Positions 42,513-50,036 of a stretch of 64,000 nucleotides of DNA are shown one piece after another. Positions within the stretch are counted from its first letter, which is position 1, and every line of letters begins with the position of its first letter. A model generated the notes under the pieces. That model had not been told where the DNA came from. It saw only the letters and a program-made list of their open reading frames with translations, and ran no database searches. The translations under genes and the position numbers were made by a program. Source of the DNA: Lentisphaeria bacterium UBA1791 (lineage in GTDB: Bacteria; Verrucomicrobiota; Lentisphaeria; Victivallales; Victivallaceae); assembly GCA_002314455.1 (NCBI GenBank), contig DCFZ01000005.1, positions 1 to 64,000 of the forward strand, given 5' to 3'.

Positions 42513-43069
42513 TGAATTTTCTTTTCAGCTGGGGACTTTCCATCGCGGTGCTGATCCCCGAATTCTGGTTCGGCAACTGGGGATTTTTCGTGCCCTTTTC
42601 AAGTGCGTGCGTCCTCTATTTCGCCATGACGACCTCGTGGAAAAATGCATTATTTCTTGCGCTCGTACAAGGATTGCTCATTGACAGCATCTACGCGCGG
42701 CCCTACCCTGTGGCGACGGCGCTCTTGCTGACGGCGCTTTTGTTTCAACGTCAGATGTTGCCGGAACCGCTCCGGGAGCGCGCGGGCATTTCCGTCGTCT
42801 GCAGCGGCGCGTTTTACGCCGTCTTTCTGGAATTCTCGCTTTGTCTGATCGGCGACCGCGCCGATCTCTGGCAGAATCTGCTGGATATCCCCCTTGTCGT
42901 GCTCGCCCGGACGGCGGGATTCGCCATTTTTGTCTTGTGCGCGGATGCCGTCGCACGGCGGATCGGCGCTTCGCCTTATTGCATTGATCTCAATGAAAAC
43001 GCCCCCCGGCATCACGGCAACCGCCGCGTGTCGCAACGGACGATTGTGCCGGAAAGAAACGGACGATGA
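42509..43069 (+). CDS. mreD: Rod-shape protein MreD
   Basis: A 186-residue hydrophobic protein with about five membrane segments. Its place between mreC and the PBP2 gene, size, and the GLLIDSIYARPYPVATALLLTALLF-type segment identify it as MreD, the inner-membrane partner of MreC in wall elongation. Sequence identity within this family is always low. The basic C-terminal tail (ENAPRHHGNRRVSQR) is soluble. Start ATG 42509 overlaps mreC stop; the next ATG is one codon on. Its stop overlaps the PBP2 start. Confidence 0.8.
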   Translation: MMNFLFSWGLSIAVLIPEFWFGNWGFFVPFSSACVLYFAMTTSWKNALFLALVQGLLIDSIYARPYPVATALLLTALLFQRQMLPEPLRERAGISVVCSGAFYAVFLEFSLCLIGDRADLWQNLLDIPLVVLARTAGFAIFVLCADAVARRIGASPYCIDLNENAPRHHGNRRVSQRTIVPERNGR

Positions 43070-44967
43070 TGCGCCCCCGTTTACACTTTACACTTTATTC
43101 TCAACATCACCGGATCATTCTGCTCGGCAGTTTGATGTTGCTGGTCTTGCTGGGATTGATCTTTCGCGCCTACACATTGCAGATCAAAGGGGAAGACGAC
43201 GCCCGGGAAATTCAGGCGCGGCAGACGCTCCGCCGCATCCGCATTCCCGCCCGGCGCGGCCGCATCATTTCCGCCGACCGGGTGATTCTCGCGGACAATG
43301 AACCGGGATTTTCGTTGCTCTTTTACCCCGGTGAAATGCGCTTCAACCGGCGCGGAAAAAATGTGGACTACATGCTCCGCGCCGCGGAAACGCTTTCGCC
43401 GCTGATCGGGCGCGCCTCTCCGCTGACCAAAGAGAGCGTTCAACAGCATCTCAACACCCGACCGGGGTTGCCGCTCGTCCTCTTTTCTCACCTTTCCGCG
43501 CAGGAAGCCGCCCGGCTTTACGAGGAAATCGGCAACTGGCAGGGCGTCGATATCGAAGCGGATTTTTCACGCGCCTACCCCGGCGGCAGATTCGCCTGTC
43601 ATTTGATCGGCTACGTCGGCACGGATCTCGCAAAAGATCCGCAGGATAAAGGCGATTTTTTCTATTACATCCCCGACGTCGTCGGCCGCAACGGCGTGGA
43701 ACAGATCGCCGATCTCGTGATTCCCGGCACCGACATCCGCGGACTGCGCGGAACGCCCGGTTCGTCGCTGATCCGGGTCGACCACCTCGGATTCGCCCGC
43801 AACAAGCCGCTGGAAAAGGAAGATCCCGTCGACGGCAACCATATCGTGCTGACGATCAACAGTCGCGCCCAGAAAATCGCCGAGGATTTGTTGACGAACA
43901 GCCGGGGCGCGATCGTCGTCCTTGACGCCGCCAACGGCGACATCATCGCGGCGGCCTCGTCGCCGGGGTACGATCTGGCAAAATTCGTACCGCGTTTGAG
44001 CAAAGAATACTACGACACGTTGCAAAAAGATGCCGATCGTCCCTTGATCCACCGCGCTTTTCAAGGGGCGTTCACGCCCGGTTCCATCGTGAAACCGCTG
44101 GTGACGCTGGGCTTTTTGACGGCGGAACTTTCGCCATACGCTACCACGTTGTGCGATGGTTTCAACACCGTCGGCAATGCCGTGATCCGCTGTACCGCCT
44201 ACCGGCGCGGCGGGCACGGAGAGCTGGACACCGTCGCCGCGCTCAAATATTCCTGCAACAGCTTTATGATCAAAAACATGCTTCATTTTGGCAAAGACGC
44301 GGTCTGCGAAGTGATGCGCCACGCCGGCATCGGCAGAAAAAGCGGTGTGGAAATCGGGGAAAGCGCCGGTACGTTCCCGACCGACGAGGCGAAGTACCGC
44401 CGGTTCAAAACCCACTGGAACGCCTATGACAGCGCGCTTTTGTCCATCGGTCAGGGGATCATCGAGATCACTCCGTTGCAGGCGGCGCTCTATACGGCGG
44501 CGATCGCCAACGGCGGCACGGTCTGGCAACCGCACCTGATCAAAAACGCCGTGGATCCCTACGGCAGAGTGCTTTACCGCCGCACCCCCGTTGCCGTGGA
44601 CCACCTCAACGTCACGCCGGAAATGCTTGCCGTCGTCCAGGAGGGTATGGCGCAAGTCGTCAACGCCGAGGGCGGTTCCGGGCGGCGCGCCGCGTTGAGC
44701 GAATTGAAAATTTACGGCAAGACCGGCAGTGCGGAAATCGGCAAGAAGCCCAATTTGCGCATCAATGCGTGGTTCATCGCTTATGTAACTTATCAGAAAC
44801 GCACATACAGCATCGCGATCCTGCAGGAAGATGCGCGTTCCGGCGGTTCCAGCTGTGCGCCGCTGGCAAAGGAATTTTTCCGTCAATATCTGCTCAACGC
44901 GCCGACGCGTGATGACGAAGCGCCGTCAATGCCAGACGACGAAGCAGATTCGACCCTCTATCTATGA
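43066..44967 (+). CDS. mrdA: Penicillin-binding protein 2 (elongation transpeptidase)
   Basis: A 633-residue class B PBP anchored by one N-terminal helix (about 17-36), followed by the pedestal with RRGRIISADRVILADNEPG. Transpeptidase motifs: active serine SxxK as SIVK (Ser340-Lys343) in FTPGS, SxN as SCN (Ser396), and KTG at 552-554. It cross-links peptidoglycan in the elongasome with RodA, MreC and MreD. The last 25 codons overlap the 3' end of the convergent M20 gene by 74 bp. rodA is not next to it. Confidence 0.95.
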   Translation: MMRPRLHFTLYSQHHRIILLGSLMLLVLLGLIFRAYTLQIKGEDDAREIQARQTLRRIRIPARRGRIISADRVILADNEPGFSLLFYPGEMRFNRRGKNVDYMLRAAETLSPLIGRASPLTKESVQQHLNTRPGLPLVLFSHLSAQEAARLYEEIGNWQGVDIEADFSRAYPGGRFACHLIGYVGTDLAKDPQDKGDFFYYIPDVVGRNGVEQIADLVIPGTDIRGLRGTPGSSLIRVDHLGFARNKPLEKEDPVDGNHIVLTINSRAQKIAEDLLTNSRGAIVVLDAANGDIIAAASSPGYDLAKFVPRLSKEYYDTLQKDADRPLIHRAFQGAFTPGSIVKPLVTLGFLTAELSPYATTLCDGFNTVGNAVIRCTAYRRGGHGELDTVAALKYSCNSFMIKNMLHFGKDAVCEVMRHAGIGRKSGVEIGESAGTFPTDEAKYRRFKTHWNAYDSALLSIGQGIIEITPLQAALYTAAIANGGTVWQPHLIKNAVDPYGRVLYRRTPVAVDHLNVTPEMLAVVQEGMAQVVNAEGGSGRRAALSELKIYGKTGSAEIGKKPNLRINAWFIAYVTYQKRTYSIAILQEDARSGGSSCAPLAKEFFRQYLLNAPTRDDEAPSMPDDEADSTLYL

Positions 44968-46027
44968 TCTCGTCCGGCACCAACAACGTGCCGTTGTGCA
45001 ACGGCGGCAAATGCCGCCCGATGCCGAGTGCGAAGATCGCGCCCCGGCAATGTTGCAGATAATAGGCGAAATCCTCGGACGACATCGAGGGAATCGGTGC
45101 GTCGAGATAATCGTTGCCCGCAATGCTCCGGAGAAGTTCGACCGCCTGACGGTCGTTGATGACGGGCGGGTAGAAATCCGCACTCGGGGTGAATTGGACG
45201 TTGACCTGATACTTTGCCCCGACGGTCGTGCAGATTGCAATAATCTTTTTTTGTATGCGTTCGCAATCATGCGTCGTAAACGTGCGCAACGTACCGCCTA
45301 AATGCGCAGTCTCGGGAATGACGTTGTCCAAATTTCCGCTCTGAAAGACGCCGAGGCTGAACATCGCTTCCGGTTCCTGTTGCCGCAAAATTTCCAGTTT
45401 CTGCGCGATCTCGGCGCCGGGCAGGATCGGCGAACGCGCCCGATCGGGCATACTGCCGTGCCCGCCCTGCCCTTTGATCTCAATGGCAAAGTGCAAACTG
45501 GAAGCCGCCGCCGCACCGGGACGGCAGGCGATCTGTCCGAAAGGCAACCTCGGCGCGACGTGAAGCGCAAAAATCCAGTCGGGCGCAGGCGCGAGCACGC
45601 CAGCCGAAACAAGCGCTTTTGCCATCGCCTTTTTTTCTTCGCCGGGTTGCCAGATGAAACGGATGCTGCCCGCAAAATCCTCGCGCGCGAGCAGCCGCGC
45701 CGCCCCGAGCAGGATCGCCGTATGGACGTCGTGTCCGCAGGCGTGCATCATCCCGGGTATCTCCGATTTCCACGCAACGCTTGTCTCTTCCTCGACGGGG
45801 AGCGCGTCGATGTCGGCGCGCAACGCAACGGCGGGACCGGCGTGTTTGCCGCGCAATACGGCGACGGTATCCGTCCCGATATAAGGCGGCAACACCTCGA
45901 CCGGCAAATGGGCAAGCTGCGATCGGATCAGCGCTTGCGTTTCGACTTCTTTTCCTGCGATCTCCGGCCGGCGGTGAAGCCGGTGGCGGAAATCGACCAG
46001 AGAAAGGATTTTTTCACTTTCCGGCAT
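44894..46027 (-). CDS. M20 family amidohydrolase (M20D, N-acyl-amino-acid type)
   Basis: A 377-residue zinc-dependent amidohydrolase: ALRADIDALPVEEET (metal Asp and catalytic-type Asp), MMHACGHDVHTA (Cys/His ligands of the M20D group), WQPGEEK (general base Glu), KGQGGHGSMPDRARSP, and MSSEDFAYYL. M20D enzymes hydrolyse N-acyl amino acids, hippurate, IAA conjugates or N-acetyl-diaminopimelate. Its start overlaps the pyrC stop by 14 bp, so it is the last gene of the pyr operon. Its 3' end overlaps the PBP2 gene on the other strand. Specific substrate unknown. Confidence 0.9.
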   Translation of the reverse strand: MPESEKILSLVDFRHRLHRRPEIAGKEVETQALIRSQLAHLPVEVLPPYIGTDTVAVLRGKHAGPAVALRADIDALPVEEETSVAWKSEIPGMMHACGHDVHTAILLGAARLLAREDFAGSIRFIWQPGEEKKAMAKALVSAGVLAPAPDWIFALHVAPRLPFGQIACRPGAAAASSLHFAIEIKGQGGHGSMPDRARSPILPGAEIAQKLEILRQQEPEAMFSLGVFQSGNLDNVIPETAHLGGTLRTFTTHDCERIQKKIIAICTTVGAKYQVNVQFTPSADFYPPVINDRQAVELLRSIAGNDYLDAPIPSMSSEDFAYYLQHCRGAIFALGIGRHLPPLHNGTLLVPDEIIDRGSNLLRRLALTALRHHASAR

Positions 46028-47285
46028 AGACGACTTTGCCCCCGACGAGCGTCATCGCCACCTTGCCCGCAACGGCTCTGCCGCCAAAGGGCGTATTGCG
46101 CGCTTGAGAGAAAAACGTCGCGGGATCAATCTCGTATTTCTGATCGAGGTCGAGCACGGTAAGATCGGCGACATTGCCTTCGGCGAGCGAATAGTCGGCA
46201 ATCCCCAACACCGCGGCGGGTCCCGTCGTCATGCGGGCAACGAGATCGATCAGCGGCATACGGCCGCTGGCGACAAGCTCCGTATAGCAGAGCGCGAACG
46301 CCGTTTCCAGACCGATGATGCCAAAGGGGGCGTTGTCGAATTCGACCAGCTTCGCCGTCCGTGTATGCGGCGCATGGTCGGTCGCGATCACGGAAAGAGT
46401 CCCGTCGACGATCCCCTCGATGACCGCCTGACGGTCGTCTTCGCTGCGCAACGGCGGATTCATCTTGTAATTGGTGTCAAAATGCTTGACGCATTCGTCG
46501 GTCAGCGTCAAATGATGCGGCGTCGCTTCGCCGGTGACCATAATGCCGCGCTTGCGCGCTTCGCGGAGCAACTCGACGCCGCCCCGGGTGGAAACATGCT
46601 GCATGTGGATCTTCCACTGAATCTGCTTGGCGAGCAAAATATTGCGGGCGATCATCAACTCTTCCGACGCGCTCGAAATGCCGTTCATACCGAGGAGCAC
46701 CGACCATTTGCCCTCGTGCATCACGCCGCCCGCCGCCAACGCGACGTCTTCGCAGTGATCGAGGATCGGCAACTCAAAATACTTGGCGTATTCGACGACG
46801 TGGCGCATCAACGCGTGATTTTGAATGCAGCGCCCGTCGTCGCTCAAGGCGACCACGCCGGCGGATTTCAGCGAACCGATCGGCGCCATTTCCTCGCCCG
46901 CGCCGCCATTGGTCATACAACCGCAGGGGAGCACGCGGACGACGCCTTCGCGCGCCGCGATGGAGCGCAACAATTCGATGGCGCCGGCATTGTCCGCCGC
47001 CGGTTTGGTATTGGGCATTGCAACAATCGAGGTAAAACCGCCCGCCGCCGCCGCCATGCATCCCGTCTTGATCGTCTCGGCATTGGTGTTGCCGGGCTGA
47101 CGCAAGTGGACGTGGACGTCGATGAATCCGGGGACGACCGTTTTGCCCGCGAGGTCGATGACTTCGGGCTTGGCGAGCTTGCCGGGAGCTGCGATTTTGC
47201 CGTCGGCGATACCGAGATCGCCCTTGACGTCAAGCTGACGCGCCGGATCGACGATCCGCGCATTTTTCAGAAGAATCTCTTTCAT
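46014..47285 (-). CDS. pyrC: Dihydroorotase
   Basis: A 423-residue class I dihydroorotase closing carbamoyl-aspartate to dihydroorotate. Motifs: PGFIDVHVHLRQPG with His58/His60, AMPNTKPAADN, ILDHCED, MQHVSTRGGVELLREA, GEATPHHLTLTDE, NPPLRSEDD, and ATDHAPHT with catalytic Asp. All zinc ligands are present, so it is an active enzyme and not a PyrC-like pseudo-DHOase. ATG 47285 overlaps pyrB stop by ATGA; the upstream in-frame extension lies inside pyrB. Confidence 0.97.
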   Translation of the reverse strand: MKEILLKNARIVDPARQLDVKGDLGIADGKIAAPGKLAKPEVIDLAGKTVVPGFIDVHVHLRQPGNTNAETIKTGCMAAAAGGFTSIVAMPNTKPAADNAGAIELLRSIAAREGVVRVLPCGCMTNGGAGEEMAPIGSLKSAGVVALSDDGRCIQNHALMRHVVEYAKYFELPILDHCEDVALAAGGVMHEGKWSVLLGMNGISSASEELMIARNILLAKQIQWKIHMQHVSTRGGVELLREARKRGIMVTGEATPHHLTLTDECVKHFDTNYKMNPPLRSEDDRQAVIEGIVDGTLSVIATDHAPHTRTAKLVEFDNAPFGIIGLETAFALCYTELVASGRMPLIDLVARMTTGPAAVLGIADYSLAEGNVADLTVLDLDQKYEIDPATFFSQARNTPFGGRAVAGKVAMTLVGGKVVYAGK

Positions 47286-48208
47286 TTTTTCACACACCCC
47301 GCGACTAAATAGAGGACCGCCATGCGTACCGCAAGTCCATTGGTGACCTGTTCAAGGATGACCGAATTATCCCCGTCGGCGACGGAACTTGCCAATTCCA
47401 CGTCGCGGTTGATGGGGCCCGGATGCATCACGAGCACGTTGCTTTTCATCCTTTTGAGCGTTTCTTCCTTGAGCCCGTAGAACCGCGAATATTCACCGGT
47501 GCTCGGGAAAAACCCGAGCGTCTGCCGTTCGTGCTGGATGCGGAGCATATTGACCACATCGGCGCCGGCAACGGCTTCTTCCAGATTGTTGGTGACGCGC
47601 ACGCCGACTTCCTCAAATTCGCGCGGCACGAGCGTCGAGGGGCCGGCAAAGGTGACGTTGGCGCCGAGTTTCAGCAGTCCCCACATATTGCTGCGGGCGA
47701 CGCGGCTGTGCAGAATGTCGCCGATGATCGTCACGTTGAGACCTTTGATGCGCCCGAGTTTTTCGCGGATGGTGAAAATGTCGAGCAGCGCCTGCGTCGG
47801 ATGGCCGTGGGCGCCGTCGCCGGCGTTGATGACGCCGCAATTGAGGTGACGGGCGATAAAAGCCTGCGCGCCGGGGGCGGAGTGGCGCATGACGACCAGA
47901 TCCACCTGCAACGCTTCGATGTTTTTGATTGTGTCGAGGAGCGATTCGCCTTTGAGCAGACTGCTCGCCGACGCCTGGACGTTGACGATGTCCGCGCTCA
48001 AACGCTGTTCGGCAAGCTCAAACGAGACCCGGGTGCGGGTGCTGGGTTCAACGAAAAAGTTGACGACGGTTTTCCCGCGCAGAGCCGGAACTTTTTTTAC
48101 CCGCCGCTGGGAAACTTTTTTGAACTCCGCCGCGGTATCGAGGATCAACTCGATCTCCTCCGGCGCAAGATCGTAAAGTTCAAGCAGATCTTTGCGATTC
48201 CATTGCAT
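47282..48208 (-). CDS. pyrB: Aspartate carbamoyltransferase catalytic chain
   Basis: A 308-residue ATCase that condenses carbamoyl phosphate and aspartate. It has VEPSTRTRVSFE with the STRTR phosphate loop at 56-60, SSLLKGESLLDT (80s loop Ser/Lys), MRHSAPGA, NAGDGAHGHPTQALLD, and MHPGPINRDVEL. No regulatory chain gene (pyrI) is adjacent; the PyrB-PyrC arrangement suggests the PyrI-less class. It lies 6 nt after pyrR. Confidence 0.98.
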   Translation of the reverse strand: MQWNRKDLLELYDLAPEEIELILDTAAEFKKVSQRRVKKVPALRGKTVVNFFVEPSTRTRVSFELAEQRLSADIVNVQASASSLLKGESLLDTIKNIEALQVDLVVMRHSAPGAQAFIARHLNCGVINAGDGAHGHPTQALLDIFTIREKLGRIKGLNVTIIGDILHSRVARSNMWGLLKLGANVTFAGPSTLVPREFEEVGVRVTNNLEEAVAGADVVNMLRIQHERQTLGFFPSTGEYSRFYGLKEETLKRMKSNVLVMHPGPINRDVELASSVADGDNSVILEQVTNGLAVRMAVLYLVAGCVKK

Positions 48209-48214
48209 AAATTG

Positions 48215-48766
48215 TTACTCCTTGACTACAGGGTGTTTGTCGAGCCACGCCTCGTCGAAAATGCCGGGGTTGCCGTCTTCTTCAAAGCGGACGGTCACCC
48301 GGCGCTCGGCGGGCAAATCGATCTTGCGGCCGACGTAATCGGCGCGGATCGGATATTCGGGGTTGCCGCGATCGATCAGAACCGCGAGCCGGATCATCGC
48401 GGGGCGGCCGTAATCGTTGATCGCGTCAAGCGCGGCGCGGATGGTGCGTCCGCTCGACAAAACGTCGTCGACGAGGATCAAAGTGCGGTCGTTGATGTCA
48501 AACGGAATGTCGGTTTCGCGGATATTGGGCAGATGCTTGGTCTTGCCGATGTCGTCGCGGTACATGGAAATATCGAGCTTTGCAAGCGGCGGACGCGCCC
48601 CCGTCGCAGCTTCGATCGCATCGGCGATCCGTTCGGAAAGCGGCACGCCCTCTTCGTGGATGCCGACCAAAGCGTATCCGTCGGGAAATTTTGCGTTGAC
48701 GATTTCCTGCGCGATCTGCCGGATGACGTCCGGCATTTCGGCTGCACTCATCAAAAGATTCTGCAT
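48215..48766 (-). CDS. pyrR: PyrR: pyrimidine operon regulator/uracil phosphoribosyltransferase
   Basis: A 183-residue phosphoribosyltransferase-fold protein with PRPP loop LILVDDVLSSGRTIRAALD, ALVGIHEEGVPLSERIA, and DISMYRDDIG, matching PyrR. In Bacillus it attenuates the pyr operon by binding leader RNA and has weak UPRTase activity. Here the predicted leader is only about 30 nt with no room for an attenuator, so a purely enzymatic role, trans targets or a different control are possible. The start has a run of eight G's as ribosome binding site. Confidence 0.93.
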   Translation of the reverse strand: MQNLLMSAAEMPDVIRQIAQEIVNAKFPDGYALVGIHEEGVPLSERIADAIEAATGARPPLAKLDISMYRDDIGKTKHLPNIRETDIPFDINDRTLILVDDVLSSGRTIRAALDAINDYGRPAMIRLAVLIDRGNPEYPIRADYVGRKIDLPAERRVTVRFEEDGNPGIFDEAWLDKHPVVKE

Positions 48767-48798
48767 TGCCCCCCCCGGGGTTCTCTTAAGCTATTATA

Positions 48799-48827
48799 AA
48801 TATAACGCCGGGGCTCGCTCTTGGCAA
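48799..48827 (-). promoter_or_regulatory. Promoter of pyrRBC operon
   Basis: Minus strand: TTGCCA (48827-48822), 17-bp spacer, TATATT (48804-48799). The -35 lies 8 nt past the azlD stop. A second TATAAT-like hexamer lies just downstream (48797-48792). Confidence 0.78.
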
Positions 48828-48835
48828 TTGCTTTT

Positions 48836-49180
48836 TCAGAAAAAAAGCAACTTTCCCCAGACGCCTTGCACCGACAACATATAAACCGCCGTTCCGACAA
48901 CGATCGAAAGCAACGGATTTTTCCAGAAATACTGCAAAATGACGACGACCGCCGACGCCGAGAGCAATTCGATGACGCCGACCGGGAATGCGCCTACCCC
49001 GGAAACCGTCGAGATGCTGTACACGACGAGCATCGAGATCGCCGCCGCCGAGACCGTCCTGCCGAGATAGAGAAAAAGCGGCGACGGCTTCCGCTTGCTG
49101 AAGATCACAAATGGCAAGGAGCGGAGCGCCAAGACGACCACCGTCATCACGACAAATGCGAGTATCTGATGCCGGCTCAT
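48836..49180 (-). CDS. azlD: Branched-chain amino acid exporter subunit AzlD
   Basis: A 114-residue membrane protein with four hydrophobic segments: AFVVMTVVVLALRSLPFVIF, LGRTVSAAAISMLVVYSI, GVIELLSASAVVVILQYFW and LLSIVVGTAVYMLSV. Size, topology and overlap (ATGA) with azlC identify it as the small subunit of the AzlCD (BrnFE/YgaZH) exporter of branched-chain amino acids. The true start is ATG 49180; an upstream extension falls inside azlC. Confidence 0.88.
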   Translation of the reverse strand: MSRHQILAFVVMTVVVLALRSLPFVIFSKRKPSPLFLYLGRTVSAAAISMLVVYSISTVSGVGAFPVGVIELLSASAVVVILQYFWKNPLLSIVVGTAVYMLSVQGVWGKLLFF

Positions 49181-49893
49181 AAGCGCGCCTCGATCTTGTT
49201 GCGCATCGCGATCAGTGAAAAGATGATCAGCGCCATTGCGGGAAAGAGCATCTTGTTGACGTGCCCCGGCAACAGAAGGTAAAAGGTTCCCCAGACTGCC
49301 GCCGTGATGACCAATCCGAGCAACGCGGGGATCCGGTTGGCCTTGTCGCGGCACTGATCGACAAGAATGACGATAAAAAGCGCCGCCATCGAAAAGTCGA
49401 TGCCGGTCGTGTCGAAATGAATGTGTTTGCCTGCCGTCGCCCCGATCACCGATCCCGTAATCCAGTAGCATTGATCGAAAAAGGCGATGCAAAAGAGATA
49501 CTTTTTACGCCCGGCATCCGGATAGGGGCACTGCAACTGCAACGCGTAGGTCTCGTCGGTCAGCGCACAGGCCAGATACCAGCGCAGATACCACGGATAG
49601 CGTTTGAATTCCTCGATAAAGGGCAGACCGTAGGCGCAGTAGCGCACGTTGATGAGCAATGCAAAAACGGCAATCATCCCCAGCGAATAGTTGGCGGCGT
49701 TTTTGACCATTTCGACTGCAGCGAACTGCATACTGCTGGAAATCGTCGTCGCGCTTACTATCCCCGCGAAAAAGGGTTCCGCCTGCGGAATCTGCGTCGT
49801 CAGCAGTATGCCCCACGCTGCGCCCATCGACAAATACCCCATCAGCACGGGGAGCGAGGCGATGAACGCCCGGCGGACAATGGATTGCTGCAT
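49177..49893 (-). CDS. azlC: Branched-chain amino acid exporter subunit AzlC
   Basis: A 238-residue polytopic membrane protein: AFIASLPVLMGYLSMGAAWGILL, SSMQFAAVEMV, NVRYCAYGLPFIEEFKRYPWYLRWYLACALTDETYAL and later helices are the AzlC/YgaZ pattern. With AzlD it exports Leu/Ile/Val and sometimes Met. AAGGAAAAAAG precedes ATG 49893. It is divergent from dnaE. Confidence 0.92.
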   Translation of the reverse strand: MQQSIVRRAFIASLPVLMGYLSMGAAWGILLTTQIPQAEPFFAGIVSATTISSSMQFAAVEMVKNAANYSLGMIAVFALLINVRYCAYGLPFIEEFKRYPWYLRWYLACALTDETYALQLQCPYPDAGRKKYLFCIAFFDQCYWITGSVIGATAGKHIHFDTTGIDFSMAALFIVILVDQCRDKANRIPALLGLVITAAVWGTFYLLLPGHVNKMLFPAMALIIFSLIAMRNKIEARL

Positions 49894-49924
49894 AATTTCT
49901 TTTTTCCTTACAAGTGATTTTTAT

Positions 49925-49953
49925 AATTTACCATAAAATCTCCAAAAAAACAA
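49925..49953 (-). promoter_or_regulatory. Promoter of azlCD
   Basis: Minus strand: TTGTTT (49953-49948), 17-bp spacer, TAAATT (49930-49925). Confidence 0.55.
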
Positions 49954-49962
49954 GCCGCGCTC

Positions 49963-49991
49963 TTGCAAAAACGGCAAAAAAATGGTATAGT
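49963..49991 (+). promoter_or_regulatory. Promoter of dnaE
   Basis: TTGCAA (49963-49968), 17-bp spacer, TATAGT (49986-49991). AAGGA precedes ATG 50037. Confidence 0.75.
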
Positions 49992-50036
49992 AGACCTTTG
50001 AAACAGCATCATTTTCAAAAAAGGATTTTACGGAAA

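Noticed and set aside
48767..48798. PyrR-type attenuator or riboswitch before pyrR
   Set aside because: The leader is only about 30 nt, and no terminator hairpin or conserved binding loop is present.
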